NCBI RefSeq assembly: GCF_030694575.1
Contig: NZ_JAUYUS010000134.1
Location: 1-64,000, forward strand
From: Parvibaculum sp.
GTDB lineage: Bacteria > Pseudomonadota > Alphaproteobacteria > Parvibaculales > Parvibaculaceae
DNA: 64,000 bases
Direction: 5' to 3'
A program made the translations under genes and the position numbers. Under the pieces are notes generated by a model, which made no database searches, was not told the origin of the DNA, and saw only the letters and a program-made list of their open reading frames with translations. This document shows, in pieces, positions 36,300-47,016 of the stretch (positions are counted from its first letter, which is position 1; each line of letters starts with the position of its first letter).

Positions 36300-37169
36300 G
36301 TGAGCAAGGTCGCATTTATCGGGCTGGGCGTTATGGGATACCCGATGGCGGGTCACCTCAGAAAGGCCGGGCACGAGGTTACCGTCTACAACAGGACGGG
36401 CGCGAAAGCGGAACGCTGGGTTGCGGAACATGGCGGCGCGGCGGCGCCGACACCGGCGCTGGCGGCGGGGAGCGCGGAGATCGTGTTTGCCTGTGTCGGC
36501 AATGACGACGATCTGCGCGAGGTGACGGCGGGCGCGGACGGCGCTTTCTCGAACATGGCGCAGGGTACCATCTTCGTCGACCACACGACGGCGTCCGCCG
36601 CCGTGGCACGTGAGCTTTATGGAGAGGCGAAAGCGCGCGGCATCTCGTTCATCGATGCGCCGGTTTCCGGCGGACAGGCGGGTGCCGAGAACGGCGTGCT
36701 GACGGTGATGGCGGGCGGCGACGAAGCGGCTTTCGCGAAGGCGGAACGGGCGATTTCGGCTTATGCGCGGATGGCGAAGCTGCTTGGGCCGTCGGGCGCG
36801 GGGCAGCTCACCAAGATGGTGAACCAGATCTGCATCGCCGGTCTCGTCGAGGGGTTGGCGGAAGGGTTGCACTTCGCAAAGAAGGCGGGGCTCGACGCCG
36901 CGGCCGTCATCGAAACGATTTCCAAGGGCGCGGCGCAGAGCTGGCAGATGGAAAACCGTTACAAGACGATGATAGAGGGGAAGTTCGATTTCGGCTTCGC
37001 GGTCGACTGGATGCGCAAGGACCTTGCGATCTGCCTCGACGAGGCGCGCCGGAACGGAGCGCATCTGCCGGTGACGGCGGTTGTCGACCAGTTTTACTCG
37101 GAGGTGCAGGCGATGGGCGGAAGGCGCTGGGATACGTCGAGCCTGATTGCGCGACTGGACAAGGCATGA
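36300..37169 (+). CDS. Beta-hydroxyacid dehydrogenase (3-hydroxyisobutyrate dehydrogenase-like)
   Basis: A 289-residue NAD(P)-dependent enzyme. The Rossmann motif is FIGLGVMGYPMAGHL, the substrate motif is DAPVSGGQAGAENGVLTVM, and the catalytic Lys is in GAGQLTKMVNQ. The start is GTG at 36300 with GAGGAGG upstream. It overlaps the next decarboxylase gene by 4 bp, so the two are probably coupled. A second, clearer 3-hydroxyisobutyrate dehydrogenase (mmsB) lies at 42243, so this one likely acts on a different beta-hydroxyacid. Confidence 0.88.
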   Translation: MSKVAFIGLGVMGYPMAGHLRKAGHEVTVYNRTGAKAERWVAEHGGAAAPTPALAAGSAEIVFACVGNDDDLREVTAGADGAFSNMAQGTIFVDHTTASAAVARELYGEAKARGISFIDAPVSGGQAGAENGVLTVMAGGDEAAFAKAERAISAYARMAKLLGPSGAGQLTKMVNQICIAGLVEGLAEGLHFAKKAGLDAAAVIETISKGAAQSWQMENRYKTMIEGKFDFGFAVDWMRKDLAICLDEARRNGAHLPVTAVVDQFYSEVQAMGGRRWDTSSLIARLDKA

Positions 37170-38314
37170 CGAGCGCGGCGCGGCAATTGCGGTTCGCTTC
37201 GGTCGGCGACGTCATCCGCCGGCTCGATCCGTCCTATCCGGTATTCTGCATTTTCCCGGACGTGATGAAGGCGAGGACGCGGACATTCATCGACGGCTTT
37301 CCCGGCACGGTGCTTTATGCGACGAAATGCAATCCGCATCCTTTCGTCCTGAAGGCATTGTCGGAGGCGGGCGTCTCGCATTTCGATACCGCGTCGATTT
37401 CGGAAATCGCGAAGGTGACGGAGCTGCTGCCGGAAGCGCATTGCTATTTCAACCATCCGGTGAAGGGGCGTGGTGCGCTGGAGGCGGCGGCGGATGTCTA
37501 TGGCATCACCGATTATGTGGTCGACCACCGGGACGAACTCGACAAGGTGATCGCGATCGCGGGTACGGACATCACGATCGAAGTGCGGATCGCGACGCCG
37601 AAGGGCAAGGCGGTCTACGACCTTTCCGCCAAGTTCGGCGCGCCGCCCGACGAGGCCGTGGCGCTGCTGAAGGAAGCGAACAGGCGCGGGTGCCGGACGG
37701 CGATCGCATTTCATGTCGGCAGCCAGTGCCTCGACCCGGACGCTTTCCGCATTGCCATGGAGATGGCGATGAAGGTGGCGGAGGAGGCGGGCGTGACGCT
37801 CGAATATCTCGACGTCGGCGGCGGCTTCCCCGCGATCTACAAGGCGAACGTGCCGCCGCTGCAGAGCTATTTCGACAAGATCGCGGAGGCGAAGGAGCGG
37901 CTCGGGATCGAGGTGCCGCTGTTCGCGGAGCCGGGGCGGGCACTGGTGGCGGAGGCCTGCTCGGTGCTGACGCAGGTGCATCTGCGGAAGGGCGAGGACC
38001 TCTACATCAATGACGGCATCTATGGCTGTCTTTCTGAAATCCGGGACGGCGACCTCGATCCGCCGGTGCGGGCGCTGACGAAGGAGGGGGAGGTCGAGGG
38101 AGAGTTGCGGCCTTTCCGCATCTTCGGGCCGACCTGCGACAGCCTCGACGTGCTGAAGCTGCCTTTCTATCTTCCGGAAAATATCCGGGAGGGGGACTGG
38201 ATCGAGTTTGGCTTCATGGGGGCCTATTCCATCGGGATGCAGACCGGTTTTAACGGGTTCATCACCGATACCATCGTGCGCATCGACGGGACGCACGAGG
38301 AATTCACTTTTTAA
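37166..38314 (+). CDS. PLP-dependent decarboxylase, ornithine/lysine decarboxylase family (fold III)
   Basis: A 382-residue enzyme of the Orn/DAP/Arg decarboxylase 2 group. Lys in VLYATKCNPHPFVLKAL is the expected PLP site. HVGSQC and LDVGGGFPAIY are PLP-phosphate motifs, FAEPGRALVAEA follows, and FGPTCDSLD carries the Cys-Asp pair used in ornithine decarboxylation. It lacks an extra N-terminal domain. Ornithine and/or lysine are the likely substrates, which leads to putrescine or cadaverine. It is coupled to the dehydrogenase gene upstream by a 4-bp ATGA overlap. Confidence 0.85.
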   Translation: MTSAARQLRFASVGDVIRRLDPSYPVFCIFPDVMKARTRTFIDGFPGTVLYATKCNPHPFVLKALSEAGVSHFDTASISEIAKVTELLPEAHCYFNHPVKGRGALEAAADVYGITDYVVDHRDELDKVIAIAGTDITIEVRIATPKGKAVYDLSAKFGAPPDEAVALLKEANRRGCRTAIAFHVGSQCLDPDAFRIAMEMAMKVAEEAGVTLEYLDVGGGFPAIYKANVPPLQSYFDKIAEAKERLGIEVPLFAEPGRALVAEACSVLTQVHLRKGEDLYINDGIYGCLSEIRDGDLDPPVRALTKEGEVEGELRPFRIFGPTCDSLDVLKLPFYLPENIREGDWIEFGFMGAYSIGMQTGFNGFITDTIVRIDGTHEEFTF

Positions 38315-38357
38315 CCAAAACTACATACTCCGTTCACGGACCGTTCTCCAATTAAGC

Positions 38358-38385
38358 TTGACAGTGATGTTAACATCGATAACAT
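38358..38385 (+). promoter_or_regulatory. Promoter with perfect palindromic operator for the TetR gene
   Basis: TTGACA (38358-38363) and TAACAT (38380-38385) are 16 bp apart. ATGTTA-n7-TAACAT (38367-38385) is a perfect 6-bp-arm inverted repeat that overlaps the -10 element. The layout is that of an autorepressed TetR-type gene. Confidence 0.55.
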
Positions 38386-38416
38386 GTAAATTATCGAGAC
38401 AAAGCGGGAACGAAAA

Positions 38417-39992
<1,576 letters not shown>

Positions 39993-40040
39993 TCAGAAGC
40001 CGGTTCCGAAGGTCCGGCGGCTATCCGGGAGGACAAAAAC

Positions 40041-41180
40041 ATGCGCTTCGAGCTCACCGAAGAGCAGCAGGCATTCCAGGACGTGGCGCGGAATTTTGCC
40101 GCGGACGAACTGGCGCCGCACGCGGCCGACTGGGACCGCGACGCTTTTTTTCCGGTGGAGACGATGCGCAAGGCGGCGGCGCTCGGCTTTGCCGGGATTT
40201 ACGTGCGTGAGGATGTTGGCGGCTCGGCGCTGACGCGGCTCGATGCGGCGCTGATCTTCGAGGCGCTTTCGGAGGGCTGTACGTCGACGGCGGCGTTCAT
40301 GTCCATCCACAATATGGCGTCATGGATGATCGATCGCTTCGGCAGCGAAGAGCAGCGGCAGAAGTGGTTGCCGCGCCTCACGCCGATGGACCTGATTGCG
40401 AGTTACTGCCTGACGGAGCCCTCCAGCGGATCGGACGCGGCGGCCTTGAAAACCAGGGCGGTGCGCGACGGCGACCATTATGTGCTGAACGGCTCCAAGG
40501 CTTTCATCTCCGGCGCGGGCACGTCCGACATCTATGTGTGCATGGTGCGGACGGGCGAGGCAGGAGCCAAGGGCGTTTCCTGCATTGTCGTCGAGAAGGG
40601 AACGCCGGGCGTTTCCTTCGGTGCGCCGGAACGCAAGATGGGCTGGAACAGCCAGCCGACGGCGCTGGTGATTTTCGAGGATGCGCGCGTGCCGGTCGCC
40701 AACCGGATCGGCGAAGAGGGCGAAGGCTTCAAGATCGCGATGATGGGGCTCGATGGCGGGCGGCTCAATATCGGCGCGTGTTCGCTCGGGACGGCGCGGG
40801 CGGCGCTGAAGCGGGCGAAAGACTATCTCGGTGAACGCGAGCAATTCGGGAAGAAGCTCGCCCAGTTTCAGGCGTTGCAGTTCAAGCTCGCCGATATGGC
40901 GACGGAGCTCGAAGCGGCGCGGCTGATGATTATGCAGGCGGCGACAAAGGTCGATGCGAAGGCGCCGGACGCGACGATGCACGCCGCGATGGCGAAGCGG
41001 TTCGCGACGGATGTGGGCTTCAACGTCATCAACGAGGCGCTGCAGATTCACGGCGGCTACGGGTATCTCAAGGATTTTCCGCTGGAGCGGCATTTGCGCG
41101 ATGCGCGGGTGCATCAGATTCTCGAGGGGACGAACGAGATCATGCGCGTCATCATCGCGCGGGAACTACTGAAGAGCTGA
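40041..41180 (+). CDS. Acyl-CoA dehydrogenase, probably isobutyryl-CoA dehydrogenase
   Basis: A 379-residue FAD enzyme. Motifs include [48 protein letters not shown] and the C-terminal [17 protein letters not shown] with [13 protein letters not shown], where the Glu is the likely catalytic base. Its place beside a 3-hydroxyisobutyryl-CoA hydrolase and MmsB points to valine catabolism (isobutyryl-CoA to methacrylyl-CoA). Specificity is inferred from context. Confidence 0.88.
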   Translation: MRFELTEEQQAFQDVARNFAADELAPHAADWDRDAFFPVETMRKAAALGFAGIYVREDVGGSALTRLDAALIFEALSEGCTSTAAFMSIHNMASWMIDRFGSEEQRQKWLPRLTPMDLIASYCLTEPSSGSDAAALKTRAVRDGDHYVLNGSKAFISGAGTSDIYVCMVRTGEAGAKGVSCIVVEKGTPGVSFGAPERKMGWNSQPTALVIFEDARVPVANRIGEEGEGFKIAMMGLDGGRLNIGACSLGTARAALKRAKDYLGEREQFGKKLAQFQALQFKLADMATELEAARLMIMQAATKVDAKAPDATMHAAMAKRFATDVGFNVINEALQIHGGYGYLKDFPLERHLRDARVHQILEGTNEIMRVIIARELLKS

Positions 41181-41181
41181 C

Positions 41182-42222
41182 ATGAGCGAAGAACCGGAAG
41201 TCCTGTTTGAGCGGCGCGGCGCGGCGGGCATCATCACGCTCAACCGGCCGAAGGCGCTCAACGCGCTGACGCTCGGCATGGTGCGCGCGATTCATCCGAA
41301 ACTCGCCGAATGGGCGGATGACGGCCATGTGCAGTGCGTCGTCATCGAGGCGGCGGGCGAGAAAGCATTCTGCGCGGGCGGCGACATTCGCGCGCTTTAC
41401 GATTGGGGGCAGGCGGGGGATCCGACCGCACTCGATTTCTGGCGCGAGGAATACCGGCTCAACCGTTTCATCAAGCATTATCCGAAGCCTTACGTGGCGC
41501 TGATGGACGGGATCAACATGGGCGGCGGCGTCGGGCTTTCGGTGCATGGTTCGCACCGGGTGGCGACCGAGAGGCTTACATTCGCGATGCCGGAAACGGG
41601 GATCGGTCTCTTTCCGGATGTGGGCGGCACCTATTTTCTGCCGCGCTGTCCCGGCGAGACCGGACTCTATCTCGGCCTTACCGGCGCGCGGATCAAGGCG
41701 GCGGATGCCGTTTACGCCGGGATTGCAGATGCCTATGTGCCGTCGGCGCGACTCGACACGCTGAAGGACCGGCTGGCGGGCGGCGCGCCGGTGCGTGAGG
41801 CATTGAGCGAGGTCGCCGAGGAAGAAGGCGCGGCGCCCCTCGCCGAATTACGTGCCGAGATCGACCGGCATTTCGACAAGACGTCGGTTGCGGACATTCT
41901 GGCTTCGCTTCGCGCGGATGGCGGCGAGTGGGCTGCGAAGACGGCGGATACGATCGAGACCAAATCGCCGACGAGCACGCTTGTCGCCTTCCGGCAAATC
42001 CGAGAAGGCGCCACGCTCGACTTCGATGAATGCATGAAGCTCGAGTTCCGGCTCATCAACGGCTTCATCAAGGGACATGATTTTTACGAAGGCGTGCGGG
42101 CGGTCGTGATCGACAAGGACCAGAGCCCGAAGTGGAAGCCGGCGGCGCTTGCCGGCATGAGCGCGCGCGACGTGGATGGATATTTCGTGCCACTAGGTGC
42201 GGACGAGCTGACGTTCAACTGA
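41182..42222 (+). CDS. 3-hydroxyisobutyryl-CoA hydrolase
   Basis: A 346-residue crotonase-fold enzyme. It starts one base after the acyl-CoA dehydrogenase stop. The oxyanion-hole motif is EKAFCAGGDIRALYDWG, and the signature FPDVGGTYFLPR is characteristic of 3-hydroxyisobutyryl-CoA hydrolase rather than enoyl-CoA hydratase. It produces 3-hydroxyisobutyrate, the substrate of the following mmsB. Confidence 0.9.
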   Translation: MSEEPEVLFERRGAAGIITLNRPKALNALTLGMVRAIHPKLAEWADDGHVQCVVIEAAGEKAFCAGGDIRALYDWGQAGDPTALDFWREEYRLNRFIKHYPKPYVALMDGINMGGGVGLSVHGSHRVATERLTFAMPETGIGLFPDVGGTYFLPRCPGETGLYLGLTGARIKAADAVYAGIADAYVPSARLDTLKDRLAGGAPVREALSEVAEEEGAAPLAELRAEIDRHFDKTSVADILASLRADGGEWAAKTADTIETKSPTSTLVAFRQIREGATLDFDECMKLEFRLINGFIKGHDFYEGVRAVVIDKDQSPKWKPAALAGMSARDVDGYFVPLGADELTFN

Positions 42223-42242
42223 CGCGGCAGAGGGAGGACGAC

Positions 42243-43133
42243 ATGGCGAAGATCGGATTTATCGGGCTCGGCAATATGGGCGGGCCGATGGCGAAGAACC
42301 TCGCCAAGGCGGGGCACGCGCTGAAAGTATTCGATCTGGCGCCGGCGGCCGTTGCGGCGCTGGTCGAGGCGGGTGCGACCAGGGCGGCGAGCGCGAGCGA
42401 CGCGGCGCGGGACGTGGAGTTCGTCGTCACGATGCTGCCGGCGGGCGAACATGTGCGCTCGGTCTATCTCGGCGAGGGGGGCCTTATTTCGGTAGCCGAC
42501 AAGGGTACGGTTTTCATCGACAGTTCGACCATCGACATTCCCTCCGCGCGCGAGACGATCGCGGCGGTGGAAAAGGCGGGGATGATGATGGTCGATGCGC
42601 CGGTGTCGGGCGGCGTCGGCGGGGCGGAAGCGGGGACCCTCACCTTCATGGTCGGCGGGACGGCGGAGGCCTTCGGTAAGGCGAAGCCGCTGCTCGACAT
42701 CATGGGCAAGAACATTTTCCACGCCGGGGCGGCGGGCAACGGTCAGGTTGCCAAAGTCTGCAACAACATGATCCTCGGCATTTCGATGATTGGCGTTTCG
42801 GAAGCCTTCGTGCTGGGCGAGAAGCTCGGGCTCGATGCGCAGACGCTGTTCGACATTTCGTCAACGGCGTCCGGCCAGTGCTGGTCGATGACATCCTATT
42901 GTCCGGTGCCGGGACCGGTGCCGACATCGCCCGCCAATCGCGACTACAAGCCCGGCTTCACTGCGGCCATGATGCTGAAAGACCTCCGTCTGGCGCAGGA
43001 TGCGTCCAAAACGGCGCGAACGCCGACGCCGCTCGGCGCGCAGGCGGCGCAGCTCTATGCGCTGATGGAAGCGGCAGGTGAAGAGAACCTTGATTTCTCG
43101 GGCGTCATCAAGCTCATCCGCGGTGAAATATAG
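42243..43133 (+). CDS. mmsB: 3-hydroxyisobutyrate dehydrogenase
   Basis: It oxidises 3-hydroxyisobutyrate to methylmalonate semialdehyde in valine breakdown. The Rossmann motif is FIGLGNMGGPMAKNLAKAG, the substrate motif is DAPVSGGVGGAEAGTLTFM and the catalytic Lys is in GNGQVAKVCNNM. The product is 296 residues from the ATG at 42243, with a GAGGGAGG site upstream. It completes a three-gene operon. The next enzyme, methylmalonate semialdehyde dehydrogenase, is not in the window. Confidence 0.93.
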   Translation: MAKIGFIGLGNMGGPMAKNLAKAGHALKVFDLAPAAVAALVEAGATRAASASDAARDVEFVVTMLPAGEHVRSVYLGEGGLISVADKGTVFIDSSTIDIPSARETIAAVEKAGMMMVDAPVSGGVGGAEAGTLTFMVGGTAEAFGKAKPLLDIMGKNIFHAGAAGNGQVAKVCNNMILGISMIGVSEAFVLGEKLGLDAQTLFDISSTASGQCWSMTSYCPVPGPVPTSPANRDYKPGFTAAMMLKDLRLAQDASKTARTPTPLGAQAAQLYALMEAAGEENLDFSGVIKLIRGEI

Positions 43134-43266
43134 TTTTAAGCAAGTTTTCTCCGGATTGACGCCGGGGAGGGTCGTTTAAGGCCTCGTTAGGACGGCCGCG
43201 CATATGGTGAAGCCGAACGGAACAGAAGTCCCGTTGCGATTTTGTGCGAGTCCAGAGGCCAAACCC

Positions 43267-43779
43267 ATGGGTATGACCAACGTCAAAGCCGAGCCCTTCG
43301 TCGAGGATCAGAAGGATCCGAGCCGGAAGGAAGCCTATCTTGAAACTCTCACCTATGTTGAACGTCTCCACAGGCGACTGCTCGATGTCATCAAGGATGA
43401 ACTCGACCGTACGCGGTGCTCGGAGATCAACAGCGTGCAGGCGCTGCTGCTTTTCAACATCGGCGATTCCGAAATGACCGCCGGCGAGCTCAGGACGAGA
43501 GGCCATTATCTGGGCTCGAACGTGTCCTACAATCTGAAGAAGCTCGTCGAGGCCGGCTACATCCACCATCAGCGTTCGCGCTCGGACCGCCGCTCGGTCC
43601 GCGTGAAACTGACGGAGAAGGGCCGTGCGATCTGCGCGTCGATCGATGAGGTCTACAACAAGCACTGCACGATGCTTGTCGAGGTGGGCGATATCTCGTC
43701 GGAGGAACTGCGTCAGGCGAATGCGACGCTGTTCAAGCTCGAGCGCTTCTGGACCGACCAGATCCGTTACCGTCTCTAG
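43267..43779 (+). CDS. ldtR: MarR-family regulator LdtR
   Basis: A 170-residue winged-helix regulator. It closely follows the Liberibacter/Sinorhizobium LdtR pattern as I remember it: LTYVERLHRRLLDVIKDELD, INSVQALLLFNIGDSEMTAG, ELRTRGHYLGSNVSYNLKKL, HHQRSRSDRRSVRVKLTEKG and ERFWTDQIRYRL. LdtR controls the L,D-transpeptidase gene ldtP; ldtP is 1 kb downstream here, on the same strand. The ATG at 43267 is preceded by AGAGG; the longer frame starting at 43204 lacks family similarity. Confidence 0.85.
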   Translation: MGMTNVKAEPFVEDQKDPSRKEAYLETLTYVERLHRRLLDVIKDELDRTRCSEINSVQALLLFNIGDSEMTAGELRTRGHYLGSNVSYNLKKLVEAGYIHHQRSRSDRRSVRVKLTEKGRAICASIDEVYNKHCTMLVEVGDISSEELRQANATLFKLERFWTDQIRYRL

Positions 43780-43800
43780 GGTCTCCGCTTGCCGGGGCGA

Positions 43801-44595
43801 CTAACCTTTGCGGCGTGGGGGCAAGGGAATAAAGCCGCTTGTCCGCCGAACATAGTCATCGTAGCCGGGACGGGATTTGCGCAGGCCGCGTTCCAGCAGC
43901 GCCTTGCCGGAGACGTTGACCAGGAACCAGGTCATCACGGCCGGGCCTATGGCCGTCCACCAGAGGGCGGGCGAGGAGGCGGCGATGACGAAGAGGCCCC
44001 ACCAGACGACGGCGTCCCCGAAGTAATTCGGATGGCGCGTCCAAGCCCACAGCCCCTTGTCCATGACCTTGCCGCGATTGGCTGGATCTGCCTTGAAAGC
44101 GGCGAGCTGTGCGTCGCCTACCGCCTCGAAGGCGAGGCCGACAAGCACGAGAGTTGTGCCCACCGCGTCCGCGACCGTGAGGCGGGCAGGGGTCTCGGAC
44201 ATGATGCCGAACTGAACCGGCAGCGAGACGATGAACATGATTGCCGCCTGAAGGCCGAAGACGATGTAGAGGCTTTGCCACCAGAAGGCGGGGCCGCGCT
44301 TCGCGCGCATGGCGGCATAGCGCCTGTCCTCCGCGGCTTCCCGGCGCCAGCGGAGATAGAGGTGTCCTGCGAGGCGGAAGCCCCAGAGCGCGGTTAGGCC
44401 CGCTATCAGCGCGGCGCGCGTGGAATAGCCCGAATCAGCGATCGAGGTGACGGCGGCAATGAGGACGAAGCCGAGGCCCCAGAAGATATCGACGATGCCG
44501 GCATCCCGCAGGAGCAGGCTGAGAAGCCAGACCAGGACCATGGCAGCCAGGATGAAACCGGCGTTGAGCACGAGAGTTGCAATTTCACCACTCAT
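43801..44595 (-). CDS. DUF1295 membrane protein (steroid reductase/isoprenylcysteine methyltransferase-like fold)
   Basis: A 264-residue protein with about six membrane segments. The DUF1295 C-terminal motif is GLWAWTRHPNYFGDAVVWWG and ERGLRKSRPGYDDYVRRTSG. The fold is shared with 5-alpha-reductases and methyltransferases; the reaction is unknown. It lies between ldtR and ldtP, on the opposite strand, and is divergent from ldtP. Confidence 0.8.
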   Translation of the reverse strand: MSGEIATLVLNAGFILAAMVLVWLLSLLLRDAGIVDIFWGLGFVLIAAVTSIADSGYSTRAALIAGLTALWGFRLAGHLYLRWRREAAEDRRYAAMRAKRGPAFWWQSLYIVFGLQAAIMFIVSLPVQFGIMSETPARLTVADAVGTTLVLVGLAFEAVGDAQLAAFKADPANRGKVMDKGLWAWTRHPNYFGDAVVWWGLFVIAASSPALWWTAIGPAVMTWFLVNVSGKALLERGLRKSRPGYDDYVRRTSGFIPLPPRRKG

Positions 44596-44758
44596 AGCCG
44601 GACTCTGACCTATTCATGGGCATGCAGCCGGAAAGTTGGGCCTCTATGCGACAGAATTCATGGCAATTTGGGAGTAGGGCGATAGGTTTGCGCATCGATT
44701 GTCCCGAAATGGTAAAGCGGGCGGGTGCGTCAATACCGGCGGAGGTGCCAGTTTTGCG

Positions 44759-46075
44759 ATGTGGGGCGGTGTAATAAACGTGTTTACGAAGCCAATCAGA
44801 TTCCGGTTTTCCCTGCAGGCCCTCTTTGTATGCGGCCTGCTTGCGGGCGGGGCTTTGTCGAGCGAGACCGCCCACGCCGAGGCGACGGCCAATTATGGAC
44901 AGGACCAGACGCACTGGGTCGACCCATGGCAGGCGCAGGGGGAAGGGGCCGCCACGGACGCGCTGCCGCCCATGCCGCGCTCTACGGTACCCGTCCTCAG
45001 CGAGCGGGCGCTGCTGCCGATTACCCACGCCATCGAGAAGTACCGCGAGATAGCCAATAGGGGGGGATGGGGCTATGTCGCTTCCGGCGAACGGCTGGAA
45101 CTCGGCGTGCGCGACCCGCGGGTGGCGCAAGTGCGCGCGCGCCTGGCGGCGACGAACGACCTGACGGTTCCGGCCCAGGATGCCGAGCTCTACGACGCCA
45201 ATGTTTACGAAGCGGTGCGCCGGTACCAGATGCGCAACGGGCTGGAGCCCGACGGCATTGTCGGACGGCGGACGATCGCGGCGATGAATGTGCGGGTGCA
45301 GACACGCATCCGCCAGCTCGAACTCAATTTGCGCCGGCTTTCGGCCACAGTGCCGAAGCTCGAGGGGCGCTATGTGTTCGTGAATATCGCCGGGCAGGAG
45401 GTGGAGGCCGTCAATAATGGCGAGGTCGAATTCCGCGAGCCAGTCATCGTGGGCAAACAGGACAGGCAGACGCCGGAAATCACCAGCCATGTGACGTCGG
45501 TTACGTTCAATCCCTATTGGTATGTGCCGAAGTCCATCGCCATGGCCGACATGCTGCCGAAGATCAGGGCGAATCCCGATTATCTGCGGCGGCAGGGCAT
45601 CCGTGTGCTGCAGGGCTGGGACGCGAATATCCGCGAACTCAATCCGCAGCAGATCGACTGGTCCAACCCGCGCATCAACGAAGCCTATTATTTCCGGCAG
45701 GACCCCGGGCCGGGCAACTCGCTAGGCTCGCTGAAGATCAACTTTCCGAACGGCCAAGCGATCTTTCTGCACGACACGCCGACAAAGACGCTGTTCGGAA
45801 GACAGGAGCGGAACTTCAGTTCCGGTTGCGTCCGTGTCCAGAATGTACGTGGGCTTGTGACCTGGCTGATGCAGGGCGACAGCGCGGAGTGGGATGAAAC
45901 GCGAGTGGCGAGATCGGTCGACTCGCGTCAGTACAGGAACGTGTCGCTGACGATGCCGGTGCCTATCTATCTTGTGTATCTGACCGCCTGGGTAACGCCG
46001 GAGGGTGTCGTTAACTTCCGCGACGATGTGTATGATCGCGACGGCAGCGTGAATACGAGCGCACTGGAAAACTAA
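44759..46075 (+). CDS. ldtP: L,D-transpeptidase with peptidoglycan-binding domain
   Basis: A 438-residue exported enzyme that makes 3-3 cross-links or anchors proteins to peptidoglycan. The signal-like segment is FSLQALFVCGLLAGGALSS, ending near AHAEA. A peptidoglycan-binding domain reads YEAVRRYQMRNGLEPDGIVG. The YkuD domain has LHDTPTKTLFG and the catalytic Cys357 in FSSGCVRVQN. The ATG at 44759 is preceded by GGAGGTG. ldtR, its known regulator in related bacteria, is upstream. Confidence 0.92.
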   Translation: MWGGVINVFTKPIRFRFSLQALFVCGLLAGGALSSETAHAEATANYGQDQTHWVDPWQAQGEGAATDALPPMPRSTVPVLSERALLPITHAIEKYREIANRGGWGYVASGERLELGVRDPRVAQVRARLAATNDLTVPAQDAELYDANVYEAVRRYQMRNGLEPDGIVGRRTIAAMNVRVQTRIRQLELNLRRLSATVPKLEGRYVFVNIAGQEVEAVNNGEVEFREPVIVGKQDRQTPEITSHVTSVTFNPYWYVPKSIAMADMLPKIRANPDYLRRQGIRVLQGWDANIRELNPQQIDWSNPRINEAYYFRQDPGPGNSLGSLKINFPNGQAIFLHDTPTKTLFGRQERNFSSGCVRVQNVRGLVTWLMQGDSAEWDETRVARSVDSRQYRNVSLTMPVPIYLVYLTAWVTPEGVVNFRDDVYDRDGSVNTSALEN

Positions 46076-46104
46076 GAAGACCAGGCGGGACGGGCAGGGG
46101 GCGA

Positions 46105-46881
46105 ATGAGGCCGGCGAAATTCCCTTATCTCGAACATGACGGCCTTCTGGCCTTCGCGCATCGCGGCGGCGCAGGGGCCTGGCCGGAAAACACGATGCCC
46201 GCCTTTCAGGGGGCGGTCGATCTCGGCTATCGCTATATCGAGACGGATGTTCATGCGACGCGCGACGGGGTGCTGCTTGCATTCCACGACGACCGGCTCG
46301 ACCGGGTGACGGACGGCACCGGCTGCATCGCGGATATGGACTATGACGAGGTGCGGAAGGCGCGGGTGGACGGCAAGGAGCCGATACCGCTGCTGGCCGA
46401 ACTGCTGAGCGCCTGGCCCGACATCAAGGTCAACATCGATCCCAAGCGCGACAATGCAGCGGAGCCGCTGATCCGGCTGTTGAAAGACATGGATGTGGTC
46501 GACCGGGTCTGCGTCACCGCCTTTTCGGGCCGGCGGACGGCGGGTATCCGGGAGGCGGTGGGGCCGAGGCTCTGCACTGGCATGGGGCCGCTTTCAACCG
46601 TGAGGTTGCGATTCGGGAGCTGGCTGGGATCGGGCGGGTTTGTCCTCGGCGGCTTCGTCGAGGGTGCCGCTCAAATTCCGATCGAGCAATACGGCATCAC
46701 GCTGGTGGACCGGCGGCTGGTGGACCGGGCCCACGAACTGGGCCTTCAGGTGCATGTCTGGACCATCGACGACGAGGCGGAAATGCGGCGATTGGTCGAT
46801 CTGGGCGTGGACGGGCTCATGACGGACGTGCCTGCCCTCCTGAAAACGGTTCTCATCGAAAAAGGGTTGTGGCCGTCATAG
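46105..46881 (+). CDS. Glycerophosphodiester phosphodiesterase
   Basis: A 258-residue cytosolic enzyme. The GDPD motifs are FAHRGGAGAWPENTMPAF with the catalytic His, RYIETDVHATRDGVLLAFHD with the metal Glu/Asp and second His, and LQVHVWTIDDEAEMRRLVDL near the end. It hydrolyses glycerophosphodiesters to glycerol-3-phosphate and an alcohol. It lies 29 bp after ldtP. Confidence 0.9.
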   Translation: MRPAKFPYLEHDGLLAFAHRGGAGAWPENTMPAFQGAVDLGYRYIETDVHATRDGVLLAFHDDRLDRVTDGTGCIADMDYDEVRKARVDGKEPIPLLAELLSAWPDIKVNIDPKRDNAAEPLIRLLKDMDVVDRVCVTAFSGRRTAGIREAVGPRLCTGMGPLSTVRLRFGSWLGSGGFVLGGFVEGAAQIPIEQYGITLVDRRLVDRAHELGLQVHVWTIDDEAEMRRLVDLGVDGLMTDVPALLKTVLIEKGLWPS

Positions 46882-47016
46882 CCGGACGGGCCAAGCCTAT
46901 GTCTTTTCTGCGACAATTCGCGTCTGGCCGGGCTGCGGTCAGGGGATAAGTTGTGCTAAACATGTGAAAGCGATTTGCTCCGCCGTCACGGCGGGGGCGA
47001 GGGACGGGAAGCGGTC

